Part shown: positions 1 to 11,539 of the stretch, in pieces
Layout of the letters: every line of letters begins with the position of its first letter
Numbering within the stretch: the first letter of the stretch is position 1
Source of the DNA: Metridium senile
Taxonomy: Eukaryota > Cnidaria > Anthozoa > Actiniaria > Metridiidae
DNA length: 64,000 nt
Direction: 5' to 3'
Assembly (NCBI GenBank): GCA_949775045.1
Contig: OX459097.1
Span: 10,031,619 to 10,095,618 of the forward strand
Made by a program: the position numbers and the translations under genes
The notes under the pieces: generated by a model
Database searches by the model: none
Told to the model about the DNA's origin: nothing
The model's input: the letters and a program-made list of their open reading frames with translations, nothing else

Positions 1-129
1 ACTGACGGATATTTTAGCAGTTTAAAGAAAGATCACTGGCTATATCTTTAGATCTTTATCTGTAAACTGACACATATTTTAGCAATTTAAATAAAGATCA
101 TTGGCTATATCTTTAGATGGGAGTCAATA

Positions 130-325
130 TTGAAGAAATAGAAAACGAGGCAGCGTGCTCTGTTGAGTTTTAGAGCACGCGGGGATTTTAAGAAGACGAG
201 AGAAGCGTTAGGAGAAGCACGACGCGTAGCGGAGTGCTTCTCAGCGCTTCTCGAGCCTTCTTAAAATTCCCAAGTTCTCTATTACTCAACAGAGCACTGC
301 TGCCGAGTTTTCTATTTCTTTTATA
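130..325. repeat. Palindromic MITE-like element
   Basis: The two ends are inverted copies: a left arm starting AGAAATAGAAAACGAGGCAG and a right arm ending CTGCCGAGTTTTCTATTTCT, with inner inverted blocks (AAGAAG..GAAGCG against CGCTTCTC..CTTCTT). No coding potential. No clear target-site duplication was found, so the exact ends are approximate. Confidence 0.6.
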
Positions 326-341
326 AAATATTCAGTAGTTA

Positions 342-425
342 AAATCAAACAAATTGACACTCCGTGCACTGTTGAGTTATAGAGAACGCTTCTCAGCCAA
401 TCAGAGCGCGCGATTTAAATCAAAT
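342..425. repeat. Dispersed repeat, copy 1
   Basis: Shares a run containing TGCACTGTTGAGTTATAGAG and CTTCTCAGCCAATCAGAG with 25594-25670, with about 90 percent visual identity over some 75 bases. The family is unnamed. Confidence 0.55.
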
Positions 426-569
426 ATTCTATAAATAATATTATTACAATAGTAAATGCGTCCTATAATCAATGCATGAATAAGAGTTTTTGTTGCTTCA
501 ACACTTAGTTACTTCCTGATACGCCTAACATTTGTTATATGATATGACAAGTATAATTGATGTTAACCC

Positions 570-1620
570 GTAATCATCATTAACATCAACATCATTAACA
601 TATAATGCTTATCATTATCACTACCACCACTACCACCCTCACTACTGCCATCATCACCCTCACTACTGCCATCATCACCCTCATTATCATCTTCTTCATC
701 AACATCATTATTAAGATGATGATGATCATCGTCATTATCACCATTATTATCACTCATCATCAACATTAACAACATCATTACCACTATCATCACTACATCA
801 TCATCAACATAGTCATATCATCATTACCATTATTATCACTCATCATCACCATCAACAACAACATCATCATTACCACTATCATCACTACATCATCATTACA
901 TAGTCATATCATCATTACCATTATTATCACTCATCATCACCATCAACAACATCATCATTACCACTATCATCACTACATCATCATCAACATAGTCATATCA
1001 TCATTACCATTATTATCACTATCATCACCATCAACAACAACATCATCATTACCACTATCATCACTACATCATCATCAACATAGTCATATCATCATTACCA
1101 TCATTACCACTATCATCACTACATCATCATCAACATAGTCATATCATCATTACCATTATTATCACTCATCATCAACATTAACAACATCATCATTACCACT
1201 ATCATCACTACATCATCATCAACATAGTCATATCATCATTACCATTATTCTCACTCATCATCAACATTAACAACATCATTACCACTATCATCACTACATC
1301 ATCATCAACATAGTCATATCATCATTACCATTATTATCACTCATCATCAACATTAACAACATCATCATTACCACTATCATCACTACATCATCATCAACAT
1401 AGTCATATCATCATTACCATTATTATCACTCATCATCACCATTAACAACAACATCATCATTACCACTATCATCACTACATCATCATCAACATAGTCATAT
1501 CATCATTACCATTATTATCACTCATCATCAGCATTAACAACATCATCATTACCACTATCATCATCATCATCATAAACATCGCCATATCATCACCATCACC
1601 ACTACCTTCATATTATATCA
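570..1620. repeat. ATC/ATT-rich minisatellite in a laminin intron
   Basis: Imperfect tandem copies of a 60-90 base unit built from TCATCATTACCATTATTATC and CACTACATCATCATCAACAT fill about 1 kb just upstream of the first laminin exon seen here. ORFs reported across it are artefacts of low complexity. Confidence 0.85.
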
Positions 1621-1621
1621 T

Positions 1622-1885
1622 CATATTTGTCTCCTATATCAAATACCTAACCACGCCCTTCTTTCTCTTCATGCAGGATATACACGTAAGGTCCCACACG
1701 ACCTTCATTATCTCCATCTTTGTCTCCTATATCAAATACCTAACCACGCCCTTCTTTCTCTTCATGCAGGATATACACGAGAGGTCCCACACGACCTTCA
1801 TTATCTTCATCTTTGTCTCCTATATCAAATACCTAACCACGCCCTTCTTTCTCTTCATGCAGGATATACACGAGAGGTCCCACAC
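1622..1885 (+). repeat. 93-base tandem triplication carrying a splice acceptor and exon start
   Basis: Three copies of a 93-base unit (polypyrimidine tract, ATGCAG acceptor, then GATATACACG..GGTCCCACAC) place possible exon starts at 1677, 1770 and 1863. The third continues into laminin LE coding sequence. Because 93 is a multiple of three and the reading frame stays open, use of the upstream acceptors would add 31 or 62 residues in frame. Confidence 0.8.
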
Positions 1886-2084
1886 GGCGATCCATTTAGT
1901 CGTTGTGTACTATGTTCTTGTAATGGCCGTAGTACCACGTGTGATGGACAGAGCGGTAACTGCACTAACTGTCAAGTTGGTACTTACGGCGACAAGTGCC
2001 AGAGCTGTGAGAATAACGTACTAGGGCCACACTGTACCGAGTGTAAGCCAGGGCACTGGGCACTATCAAGGTCTGGATGCAAAG
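1863..2084 (+). CDS. Laminin exon: end of domain IV linker plus LE modules
   Basis: Reads GYTREVPHGDP.. then CSCNGRSTTC..GNCTNC..GDKCQSC and ends CKPGHWALSRSGCK. Starts after the third of three tandem acceptors and ends AAAG|GTATGG, phase 1. Homologous to 32010-32267. Confidence 0.85.
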
Positions 2085-5000
2085 GTATGGAATGCAAACA
2101 CAGCTAGTGGTCAAACGAACACGCATGTGCGAGAAAACACTGAAGTAAAATGATCCAACAGATCCAGCACACAAATCTGACATCATTGTCGCTATCAGCC
2201 TACCCTGGGTTCCAGAGGCTTGAGAGAGGATTTGGAACCCAGGGTACTATCAGCCCAAAATCAAAAGATATTTAAGAAAAACCGTCGTACAGGAAGTTTG
2301 TTTATCGTTGCTATGGAAACTCTAATTAGCATAACGAGAACATCATTCAAAATTTTCATCCAAGATTGACATCTCTTGCAAAATTCAGATTCATTGGTCT
2401 AAGGTAACTTCATGTAACAGCGAATTTAAAAAGCGAACTATTGGTCAATAAAAACTACTAGGAGATGCCTTAAACAGACACTACCGCTGACCATCCCAGT
2501 GATTGGCCAATCAATTCGTGGGCATCTATCTACTTTCACAATAACCATAATGCCTTCGGTTTTTTGGGAGTAGCTATTATAATTCAAATCAAAGCATTAG
2601 TCCCTTTTAGTTCTGTATGCAAATTGCACATTTCAGACCACATGACATTCCCTTGAGAGTTGTTCTTTTATGCCAAGTATTAAAATATTTATGCATAACA
2701 AATAATAAACTCCAAAGGGAATGAACACGAGGTTTGAAGTGGGTAAATAAACATTGAAGCTGAATTGAAATCAAACAAATTTGAATTGCAATATCAATAT
2801 CCCCCACCCCCACCCCCACCCCCACCCAATGTTATGGTCATGTGAAAGTAGAGTATACACCTATTTTTATAGAATTGTGAATAACATTTTGCGTTATTTC
2901 TTTTCAGCTTGTGCCTGTAACACTCTCGGTACATGGTACAGCAACAGTACATCGTGTAATAAAGTCACGGGGCAGTGTGCATGTAACGCAACAATGAACG
3001 TGGATGGAAGACGGTGTGACAGGTGCAAGGAAAACTCATACAATGCATCTGAGGGAATCTCTGACTGTCGTGGTAGGTACACAACAAGATAATGATGTAG
3101 CCTATTCCGCAGGCTACTCCTAAGGGACTCCTTTGTTGTCGCATCGGGATTTCTGTGTTGACATAGGCAGGGAAGAACTGGGGAAGAGTTTTTTTCCTCA
3201 CCACAGGAAGACCGATAAAAAGAGATATAAGAGATGCCTGCGGAGGAGACTAATAATGACTATGATTACTGTATATATATACTCGAATAAGCGCCGCGGC
3301 GTTTATTAACTTGTTCTCCATCTCACTGTCCCCTTTTTGATCAGAATTACGAATATTGGGAAGATAACTTAATGGGCGAGCGGTGATATATATATATAAG
3401 TATATAAAGATGATGGTGACCATGATGATGATGTCGATGATAAATATATGATGAGGATATTATAATAATGTATATTGAGTTGACAATAACAATCTTTCGC
3501 TCATATTTTGTAATAGAATGTTCATCATGCTATGGCTTTCTTCAAACGGACGTCCACCAACTCAGAACACAGGCAACCCAACTCACGAACCTCACTATTG
3601 ACCACGCCCAACATCCCGTCATGCAACACGCCAAGTCGTTCGCGACAAGACTCCAAGAAGTACTACACAAAGTTCGTGGTCGCATGGCGACAGTTTCCAT
3701 CGCAGCTTCAAATGACAAATCCTTCGCTGTTCAATGGACGGCGCTAGAACAAGCGTTCGTTACCTTGGAAACCAAGGTCAAGGTCAACTTAAGTTCTGCT
3801 ATTAATACGTCATCAGAGATTGGTTCTCAAGTCGAGGCTAACCATCAAATGATCAGTAAGACGATATCAGAAGTAATCGACCTGGTCAATACTGGTTATA
3901 GACTGGTGAATACGACTATTGTACAACGGCTTGGTATAAATCTCGATATCCTTAATGGTATCGCACAAGAACTGGGTAAGTCAGGTGTAAATGAAGGGGA
4001 GAATAGCTGTTAGGGGGCTTTCATTTACTAGTGTATTGGGGGGGGGGGGGGGGGTCGGCAAAATCACCTGGTTGGCAAAAATATAATAACCCCCCTCCCC
4101 TTATAGAGCTTCCGAAAATAACTTCCTCTCCCCCTCAAAATTGCCACCCCCACCCCCACATACACTATAAATAAATGATTCATCTACACTCAGCTGTGAT
4201 GATATTTATCCTTACCAATAAATAACTTGATTAACCATTATCTATTCATATCTACAGTCCCGTTATCAAGAGAAGCACACAATCTTCTCACTTCAACTCA
4301 ACTCAACAACCAAACGCTTCAGTCTGGTATCAACAAAGCTGTTGGACGAGCTAATCTTGCTAACTCCAATGCTCGCGCTGTACAGCTGAATAACCAACAG
4401 TTTAGTCCTTATCTACCACGATTACTAAACAATGTCACTTTAACTAAGACGCTGGGAGAAGATGCACAGAAGATGGGAGAATATCGACTACACAACGTTA
4501 CTGCTGTGTTGAACGACACGAAAGAACTGAATCAGAGAGTTGGTTTAGAAAACCCGGATAATCAAAAGGTTAGTGCTTGCTCGAGATTTATTTTAGCTTA
4601 AGTTCCCGTTAAGTGCTTTAATTTCTTATATAGCGCACCCCTTTAAAACTCGTTGCGCTTTATATACAAAAGTTACGAAAACAAATTCAGTGCCTGATTT
4701 TCAGACGGGCCTGGTTCCTATGCTATCGTATTCTCCCCTAGCCTGCGTGGCGGCTCTAGGGCTCACTTCCCCCTCTCTCCCCCAATCCCCAAGAGCCGCC
4801 ACGCAGGCTAATTCTCCCCAAACTCCTTCTCGTATCCGGTGAAGTCCATCAGACGGAGTTTGAGGAGGAAGCGATGGCGTAGTAGAACCCAGGCGCGTCT
4901 GTAAATCAGGCTACTTTATACATGGATCAGTGGCTGATAAGTATTTCAAGCCGGTGTGTGCCCTGGCCGGACTTTTACGCCGTGTGCCATTTATGCATAG

Positions 5001-8000
5001 TTGTATACAGTCTGACAGCTGGAAACAGTCGGAAAGAAATATGATATATATTTCATGGATCTCTATTAAAATGTCATTATATTACAGTGGAACCTCGTTA
5101 ATCCGGCCACCGAAGGGACAGCCCAAAGTGGCCGTATTAAGCGGGTAAATTTTGTAGAAAATGTATGGGTATACATTTCGTCGGGACCTAAAAAGCTGGC
5201 CTCAATAACGAGGTGGCCGTATTAAGCGGGTGGCCGTAAGGCGGGGCTACACTGTATCATTATCTGCAATTGATTTGAATTTAGCGCTACTCAAACACCA
5301 ATCTTTTTCATCAACAGACTGTCCAAGACCTTAATTCTCGTTCAAGTGAAATCACTGCTGCAAGCAACAACTATGTCAACCAATCAATGACCTTCTGGGC
5401 CTCAAGTTCAACTGTTCTTACCCAGGTCTACGCAGCCATCGCACGTGCGCGGGGACTGATCGACGAATGTACACGGATTGAACAAAATGTCACAATGCAG
5501 CGCACAAGTGCAGCATTATCCTATCAGATTGCGACAAACGCTACTGACTTAGCCAATCAGATACACCGAGAAACTGTGTTCATGAGAGACGTATTGAAGA
5601 ATTTTCATTCCATGTCCAAAGAAGTGGAGTCACGTGCTAACGCGTCATTGACCAAAGTGTTCGGGATTGAACGAGGTATTACCGAAGTTATTACGAACGC
5701 TTCGTCCGTGAATGCGTCGATACACGAAGCTGTTGTTGCCTCAAAACGAGCTGTCCAACTTGCTACAGAAGCGAAGAAACTCGCTGGGGATGAGTTAGAG
5801 GTACGTTGTGACGACGATTTGTGTATGGTCTGGTATCTCAGAAATGCAGTTACTGTTAGTATAGACACGGGTAAAAAACGCACTGCGTACGCTCGGAAGA
5901 CGGTCGTGTTTATAATAAAACCATTGGAGATTTACCGGCGTTTGGTAAATCTTAAAAGTTGAGAAAGTTCGTGGAAAGTTAGTGCTTATATTTCCCTAAC
6001 ACATTACATTGGTTGTTCTCTTTCCCTTGTCAAATAATACAAGAGAAATTCGCATAATACATAACCACACGAAAACGACGCGCCGTGCGTTTTTTACCCG
6101 TGTCGTTAATCCCTCATCGCTATCCATCATTATAATCATCATCATCATAATAATAATAATTGTCAGCAATACATAAGCAACTAAGATTATCATCTCATCT
6201 TTATATTTTGAGCTCAGTTTTATTAACTGCCGCGATCACTAGTACTAATTTTCATCATCACCATGATCACATCTAATATTTATAGCGGAGCTCCGCGCGG
6301 GCCAAAGGCCCGCGCAAGCGGAGCACCATACTTAAGAAAAAATGGTAACCCATCGAGTTGATTTTTCATCGACCGACACAGGTAGCCCACGCTGTCCGTA
6401 CGTCCGTCCGTACATACATACATACGTCCGTGTACATCGCGATTCTGATTGGTTGTTACATTTCGGCGGGAACGAATTAAAGTGACGTGCGCGCTAAATA
6501 GCACTAGATCAACAAACTGGGCAAAGTTGTTCATTTATCGACAAAAAAGTCAAACAAACAACAACAAAATAGTACTTGCTAAAAGCAGAGCTTTCATTAA
6601 TGCAAAATATGAACGGAGAAAGATGAAGTTCGAAGAACATAAAGAGAGTTTTGATCGAAGAAGAACATAAACTTGAAGGACACAAAAACGAAATTAAAGA
6701 AATTATACTAAAGAAAAGCAAAAGACTGATTACAAAAGATCAAGAAAACGTATTTTCCTTCGCGTAAGAATAGTTCTGACAGCAATTTAAAAAAAAATTG
6801 ATAAAGAAGCGACCTTGTTTGTTATGAAAACTGTCTTCACATCGCTTCCCGATCGGCACAGTTTATTGAAGGATTTTCAAGCTTGGCAGTTGAACTATGA
6901 ACAATGTTTAATCCATCAAAATCCAAGTACATTACATCTATTGGTCAAAATATGATCAATGTCATTTAAGAAAGAAAACCTCAAGAAAATAATCACCGAT
7001 AAAGTAAGTTCAAGATTATCATTTGTTTCAAGTTTTTGAGAGACAAAACTCAAAAATTAGTTCAATCTTCAACTCGTTTCGTCGTAGTTTTCGTGCAAAA
7101 GTAGGGTCTGTTTTGCAGCCTAAATTAGTTCAATATTCAACTCGTTTTGTAATAGTTTTTGTGTAAAAGTAGGGACTGTTTTGCAGTCTAAATAAGTTCA
7201 ATCTTCAACTCGTTTTGTCATAGTTTTTCCTCATAAGTTCCTCATATTTGTTTCACGTTTTTGAGAGAAAACAAAACTGCTCATTTGATATACCGAGCGT
7301 GAAAAAAAAAAAAAAACACCTCAAAACTTGCAATAATTAAGCCTCAAAAAGGAAAAATCCGCTCTCTGTTTTATTATAGAAAGAAAAGAGAAAAGGTTTA
7401 TCTCCATTCTAATTAATTTTTGAGATAAAAACCGTACATGAAACGATGTTTGTGCATGTGTAAATTGTACTTTGGTCGATTGAAAGGTGTTTATTTATGT
7501 ACTTTTTAAACCTCATAAACGGAAAACATCAAAGATAAATTGAAATATAAACAATTTAAAATTGGTTGAATAACTTTTGTATATTTAGCAGTATTGACTA
7601 TTTTATGCTTACTAAACGAGCTTTTTTTAGTAGTTTTTACTTCAAAGTCGAAAATGATGTTTTACACAAAGTTTTTCATAATAAAATACCTTGTTTTAAA
7701 ATCCTTGTCTTTTCAAATCGATCAGCTGTGTTGGTAGAACTTATAATTTTTGAGGCTTTTAATTCCATTTCAAAAGAACTTTTTGTTTTGTTTTGAAGAT
7801 TTGCCATGGCTACTTTTTAGTAAATCTAATACGATGAAAAGGTTTAACCTTTCTATCCGGAATCCTAACTAACTTTGGAAAATAAAAGAAGGTAAAAAGC
7901 GGCCGTAAAACGACTGTTCAGCCACAGCACTTTTTCAAGGCGTTATCAAAAGCAAAATAAGCTTAATGACTTAAAAATAAAAGGGATAATAATAAGGCTA

Positions 8001-10459
8001 TTCACACTATCGTTTGGGAATGGTATTTTCCATCAAAAACATTTCTGAACACTTTTTTGTCTGAACAAAACTATTGACTGAAGAGACAGTTGAAAATTTG
8101 AGAAAAAGATGAAAAAGTGCATAGAATGAAAACGATAACCAACCTAAGAAAAGGCAGTGAGATTTATTACAATTTTTTACTTACATTAAATCAATTTCCA
8201 TTCATGAATTGTCCATTAACATGCTTTTATGGGACTTTTTTCAATGAGAAATCCCCGCCCCTCGTGTAAATGACAAATTTTCCTTTCGTGCGTTGCGTTA
8301 CATGATGGCGTCATCTACATCGATAGCCAATGAGGTTTTTGACATTATGTCAATCAAAAAGAGAGCGAGAAATATCTTACATTTTACTGGCTTTTCCAGG
8401 GCTTTGTTTTGATTCTCTCTCCGCGCGCTGAATCTTCGAAAAGTTATATTTTTCGATTAAAGATGCTATAGAAATTACAATAAACAGTTAACAGTTTTTT
8501 TTATATATTTTATATATTTTTTGATAGTTTTTTACACTTACATAAACACAATTACAAAAGACTAAAAAAGTACATAAATTAAATATAACGTTTTTTGGCT
8601 AATTCGTTATTAAATTATATTGACTAAATTATGAATAAGCTTTGTGTTTTCTCTTATTTTTTCAAATGAGTGTATAGCTTGTTGTTATTTTTTGCAATGA
8701 TGTGTTCGATTTTTTCATAGTCTATTAGATTTATTTGATAATATTTAATGACAGGAAGTAACTGTTTTTGTTTGCAATTATAAAGTACATATTTGTATAG
8801 TAAAAATAAGAAACCTTCCATAGTGTCTTCAGAACTCCCTATTAATGAGAACATTTTTAAAACTTAGCTCTGGTATTAACTTTACATTTGCGCTGCTTAG
8901 ACATTGGTTAATGTTAAAGTATAGGTCCTTTGATTTTACACATTCGACAAAAAAATGTTCGTTTGATGTTTTACAAAATGTGCATAAAGGCGAGTGCACT
9001 ATTTTAAATTTATATAACTTCATGTTTAAGAATAAACAGTTATTCAGTATCTTATATTGGAATTCTCTTAATCTAAAATTATTTGTTAAGCTATACACTC
9101 TTTGATAGACTGATACCCACTCAATGTCCTTATTGCCCGGCAAAATACGTAAGCAACTCGTAAAATATCAGCCCGTAATACCCAAGAAAATATCTAATAA
9201 GTGGTATTTACATGCACATATTGATGTTGTAAGAAAAAATTAAACTGGGAGCTCCGCTATTAGGTATTACCTAATTTGTATATTTTATTTCTTATCATAA
9301 CCGCACTTTACACTAGAATATAGCCATAAGGATTGTGCAAATAATTTATATAGATGATAATGATCATCATCATCATATCGTCATACGTCTTTTCGTTATC
9401 ACCACCACCATCATCATCATCACCAATATCATCATCGATCATCACCACCATTATCATCATCATCACCGTTATGATCCTCATCACCGTTATCATTACCATC
9501 ACCACCATTATCATCATCATCATCACCACCATTATCATCATCATCATCACCACCGTTATCATCATCATCATCACCGTTATGATCCTCATCACCGTTATCA
9601 TTACCATCACCACCATTATCATCATCATCATCGCCACCGTTATCATCATCAACACCACCGTTATCATCATCATCACCACCGTTATCATCATCATCACCAT
9701 TTTCATCATCATCATCACCACCGTTATCATCATCATCATCATCACCACCGTTATCATCATCATCATCATCACCACCGTTATCATCATCATTATCATCACC
9801 ATTTTCATCATCATCACCATTATCATCACCATTGTAATCTGTATCGTTGGTATATTATTAATACAACAATTCTTACCAATGGTTCCATTAATGAACAGTT
9901 GTGAATACTGGGTAATACAAAAACATACTCTCTGATTTGTCAATGTTTTGTTTACTCTTATCAGGCTCTCACCAAGGCACTTGGACGTGCAGAACGCCTC
10001 AAACACGAAACCAAGGCCAAAGAAGAAGTGATTGCCAACCAAACAGTCCGTAACTACATCAGAACCGAAATCGAACCAGTTGAAAAACTCTGCCAAAACC
10101 TCACCAACGCTGCCAATCAAATAGCTTCCAAGGCTTCCGAAGCATTACGACAAGCCAACGAAACAGACACGAAAAGCCGACGCATTATCGATCAACTCCG
10201 AACGGCCTCGACTCAAAGTCCTTCGCTAAGTATGCCGAATGACAACGAAATAATGGCTTTAAAGGCAGAGGTAGAGCGAGTAAGACAAAGATTTATAAGT
10301 CTGAATATGAAGCCGAGTATAACCAAACTTCAAGCTAAACTACAAGAACACAAAGGCAAGTACGAAGAATATAAAACTAAAAAAGCTAGTTTGAAAGCAG
10401 ACGTTGAACAAATGAAGAGGTTGATTAAGTCTTTTGCGACCGTCAATAGTCAATGTTGA
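1863..10459 (+). CDS. Laminin chain (gamma-like), 3' half, upstream paralogue
   Basis: Extracellular basement-membrane chain. Exons 1863-2084, 2908-3072, 3517-3975, 4258-4568, 5318-5800 and 9965-10459 join with consistent phases (1,1,1,0,0) to 711 codons including the stop. The first two exons encode LE modules with C-x-C and C-x2-C spacing. The third opens with ECSSCY, matching the gamma-chain start of the coiled coil (CPACY type), and the rest is heptad-rich helix ending LKADVEQ..FATVNSQC then TGA. The terminal Cys is where beta/gamma chains form an interchain disulfide. The N-terminal domains must lie left of the window. The exon after domain IV starts GYTR, as in the downstream paralogue (32010), which supports a tandem duplication. 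Beta-like identity is not excluded because beta chains also end near a Cys. Confidence 0.85.
2085..2907. other. Laminin intron without recognised gene
   Basis: Contains a short hairpin at about 2206-2250 (CCCTGGGTTCCA against TTGGAACCCAGGG) and a CCCCCA tract at 2800-2828. Nothing else recognised. Confidence 0.5.
2908..3072 (+). CDS. Laminin exon: last LE module
   Basis: Acceptor TTTTCAG, donor CGTG|GTAGGT, phase 1 at both ends. Encodes ACACNTLGTWYSN..GQCACNAT..RRCDRCKENSYNA..DCR, a full LE module. Homologous to 33231-33389. Confidence 0.85.
3073..3516. other. Laminin intron without recognised gene
   Basis: AT-rich, with TATA dinucleotide runs at 3270-3285 and 3387-3400 and a GATGATG run at 3410-3440. 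Nothing else recognised. Confidence 0.4.
3517..3975 (+). CDS. Laminin exon: coiled-coil start
   Basis: Acceptor GTAATAG, donor CTGG|GTAAGT. Begins ECSSCYGFLQTDVHQLR. The paired Cys residues mark the chain-association site at the head of the triple coiled coil. Phase 1 in and out. Confidence 0.85.
4012..4185. repeat. G/C-tract MITE family, copy 1 (in intron)
   Basis: Opens GGGGGCTTTCATTTACTAGT and ends near CATACACTATAAATAAATG, so the ends are inverted copies. Carries a 15-G run, the block GTCGGCAAAATCACCTGGTT and C-rich tracts. The same family occurs at 12482-12772, 12966-13207 and 26994-27217. It occupies most of the 282-base intron between two coiled-coil exons. Confidence 0.65.
4258..4568 (+). 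CDS. Laminin exon: coiled coil
   Basis: Acceptor TCTACAG, donor AAAAG|GTTAGT. Encodes VPLSREAHNLLTSTQLNNQ..NPDNQK, helical and Asn/Gln-rich. Phase 1 in, phase 0 out. Confidence 0.8.
4738..4813. repeat. 76-base hairpin repeat
   Basis: TAGCCTGCGTGGCGGCTCT at the left is matched by AGAGCCGCCACGCAGGCTA at the right, with a CT-rich loop. A decayed relative appears at 51006-51058 (CTCCCCAATCCCCAAGAG core). Confidence 0.65.
5087..5258. mobile_element. Pogo/Tigger-like MITE
   Basis: Ends read ACAGTGGAACCTCGTTAATC and GGGGCTACACTGT, flanked by TA. CAGTGGAACCTC-type termini with a TA target are typical of pogo-group elements (from memory of the family). Internal GGCCGTATTAAGCGGGT occurs twice. Noncoding, inside a laminin intron. 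Confidence 0.6.
5318..5800 (+). CDS. Laminin exon: coiled coil
   Basis: Acceptor CATCAACAG, donor TTAGAG|GTACGT, phase 0 at both ends. Encodes TVQDLNSRSSEITAASNNY..EAKKLAGDELE. The ORF continues past 5800 but the donor and the frame of the next exon favour splicing here. Confidence 0.8.
6283..9263. mobile_element. Composite element with AGCGGAGCTCC ends in a laminin intron
   Basis: Left end TAGCGGAGCTCC at 6283, right end GGAGCTCCGCTA at 9249-9260, in inverted orientation. A GC hairpin (GCGCGGGCC..GGCCCGCGC) lies at 6296-6316 and CGTCCGTACATAC steps at 6397-6430. 6590-7380 and 8160-8310 match 54060-54610 and 61940-62100, so an older dispersed element is shared by both loci. Its superfamily is not recognised; the short TIR and lack of a clear duplication make the outer limits tentative. 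Confidence 0.45.
8654..9143 (-). pseudogene. Non-LTR retrotransposon C-terminal fragment
   Basis: The translation has W..VYQRVYSLTNNFRLREFQ, YKILNN..LFLN, SPLCTFCKTSNEHFFVECV. This is the zinc-binding tail that follows the reverse transcriptase in LINEs (C-x2-C..H-x3-C). No RT core is present and no ATG opens the frame, so it is a 3' fragment. Confidence 0.7.
9360..9836. repeat. ATC/ACC trinucleotide microsatellite
   Basis: About 480 bases of ATC with interspersed CACCACCGTT units, immediately upstream of the last laminin exon. The long His-rich and Met/Ile-rich ORFs on both strands are artefacts. Confidence 0.9.
9965..10459 (+). CDS. Laminin terminal exon
   Basis: Acceptor CTTATCAG, phase 0. 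Encodes ALTKALGRAERLKHE.. to ..IKSFATVNSQC and TGA at 10457-10459. Basic, heptad-rich, with a terminal Cys. Aligns in position with 37844-38359. Confidence 0.88.
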   Translation, partial: ALTKALGRAERLKHETKAKEEVIANQTVRNYIRTEIEPVEKLCQNLTNAANQIASKASEALRQANETDTKSRRIIDQLRTASTQSPSLSMPNDNEIMALKAEVERVRQRFISLNMKPSITKLQAKLQEHKGKYEEYKTKKASLKADVEQMKRLIKSFATVNSQC

Positions 10460-10469
10460 CCGTTTTAAG

Positions 10470-10600
10470 ACTGGAACTAGCAAAACTAGTATTGGCTGTG
10501 CCGGTGTTTGACTATGAACGATAGGTAATAGAATGAGTTTTTTACAATTTTTTTGCAAATTTCATTCTATTACCTATCGTTTTAAAATCGGCTATGCCGT
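10470..10600. repeat. Inverted repeat: short member of the ACTAGTA..GATAGGTAAT family
   Basis: ACGATAGGTAATAGAATGA faces TCATTCTATTACCTATCGT across a short T-rich loop, beginning 60 bases after the laminin stop. The ACTAGTATTGGCTGTG..CGGTGTTTGA lead sequence is shared with 11540-11885, 23508-23718, 24838-24880 and 31646-31880. Confidence 0.6.
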
Positions 10601-10813
10601 TTTCTATACCTTGGGATATTACCAAAACCGTTTTTCGGCATTTTGTAGGGTAAGATTAAATATTTTCCACCCTGTCCAAACTGATGACTGTACATTGTGA
10701 CCTAATCTAGCGTCTTGTCCAAATGGGTGTGCTATCATTTTTACCCCTTAAAGGTGTCGTTTATTTGTCATTACGATTTGTCGTGATTTTGAAGTTAACC
10801 TTTCAAAGGTATC

Positions 10814-11084
10814 AGCTTTGTCTCTCTAGTAGTAATTTTAGAGTTTTCAACACCCTCAGCGTTATCAAATCTCAGGTTTTAACCTCTAAAGCCCCGATTA
10901 TACGGGCCCAACATGTTGGACCAACATTGTTGCGATACGGTTTGTTATCAGCTTTGTCTCTAGTAGTAATCTTAGAGTTTTCAACACCCTAAGCGTTATC
11001 AAATCTCAGGTTTTAACCTCTAAAGCCCCGATTAAACGGGCCCAACATGTTGGACCAACATTGTTGCGATACGGTTTGTTGAAC
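10814..11084. repeat. 135-base direct tandem duplication
   Basis: CTTTGTCTC..GTAGTAAT..AGAGTTTTCAACACCCT..GATACGGTTTGTT occurs twice head to tail (about 10816 and 10951). Each copy contains CGGGCCCAACATGTTGGACC, a motif shared with the MITE at 33880-34100. Confidence 0.75.
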
Positions 11085-11370
11085 ACGAAATGTTGAATTA
11101 TGTTTCATCCTTCAGGGTGTTTAAACGGGCCCTAAGAGCACGATAGCTTCCACTCAGCCGTTAACGGTAGCTCACTCTCATTGCCACCCTCCAACGGGAG
11201 GAAGGAGGCTAAAAGTATGACAATACGAAATTCAGTTTTTAAAAGTCATATTCAATCGTTGATGCCTAATGATTCAAACCTGGATTCAAATTAATCTACT
11301 ATAAAATGTAATATCTAAAAATTATATAATACTAACATCTAAAAACTCTAAATTTCCTGTAAAAAAAACT

Positions 11371-11475
11371 GATTTAATGCAAAGCATTTGTATGATAAAA
11401 CATTTTGTAAAACTTTGTAAGCTCGTAAATATTTAATAACTTAAATAATGAAGTTGTTTCAAATAACGTTATATA
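11371..11475. repeat. Dispersed repeat shared with 18135-18240
   Basis: CTGATTTAATGCAAAGCATT and ATAAAACATTTTGTAAAACT.. through CTCGTAAATATTTAATAACT are near-identical in the two places. The matching continues at 12150-12236 against 18238-18320, so this copy is interrupted by about 675 bases that include the inverted repeat at 11540-11885. Confidence 0.65.
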
Positions 11476-11539
11476 GAGTGCATTTAGTCAAATCGTTGAA
11501 TAGTTAACGTCACATAAACTAGATAGAAACTAGCGAGTA

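Noticed and set aside
1965..2186. Antisense ORF over the first laminin exon
   Set aside because: Shadow of the LE module coding strand, whose cysteine pattern and splice sites are clear.
9308..10120. 270-aa minus ORF and His-rich plus ORFs
   Set aside because: They are translations of an ATC/ACC microsatellite, and the minus ORF also runs antisense through a good laminin exon.
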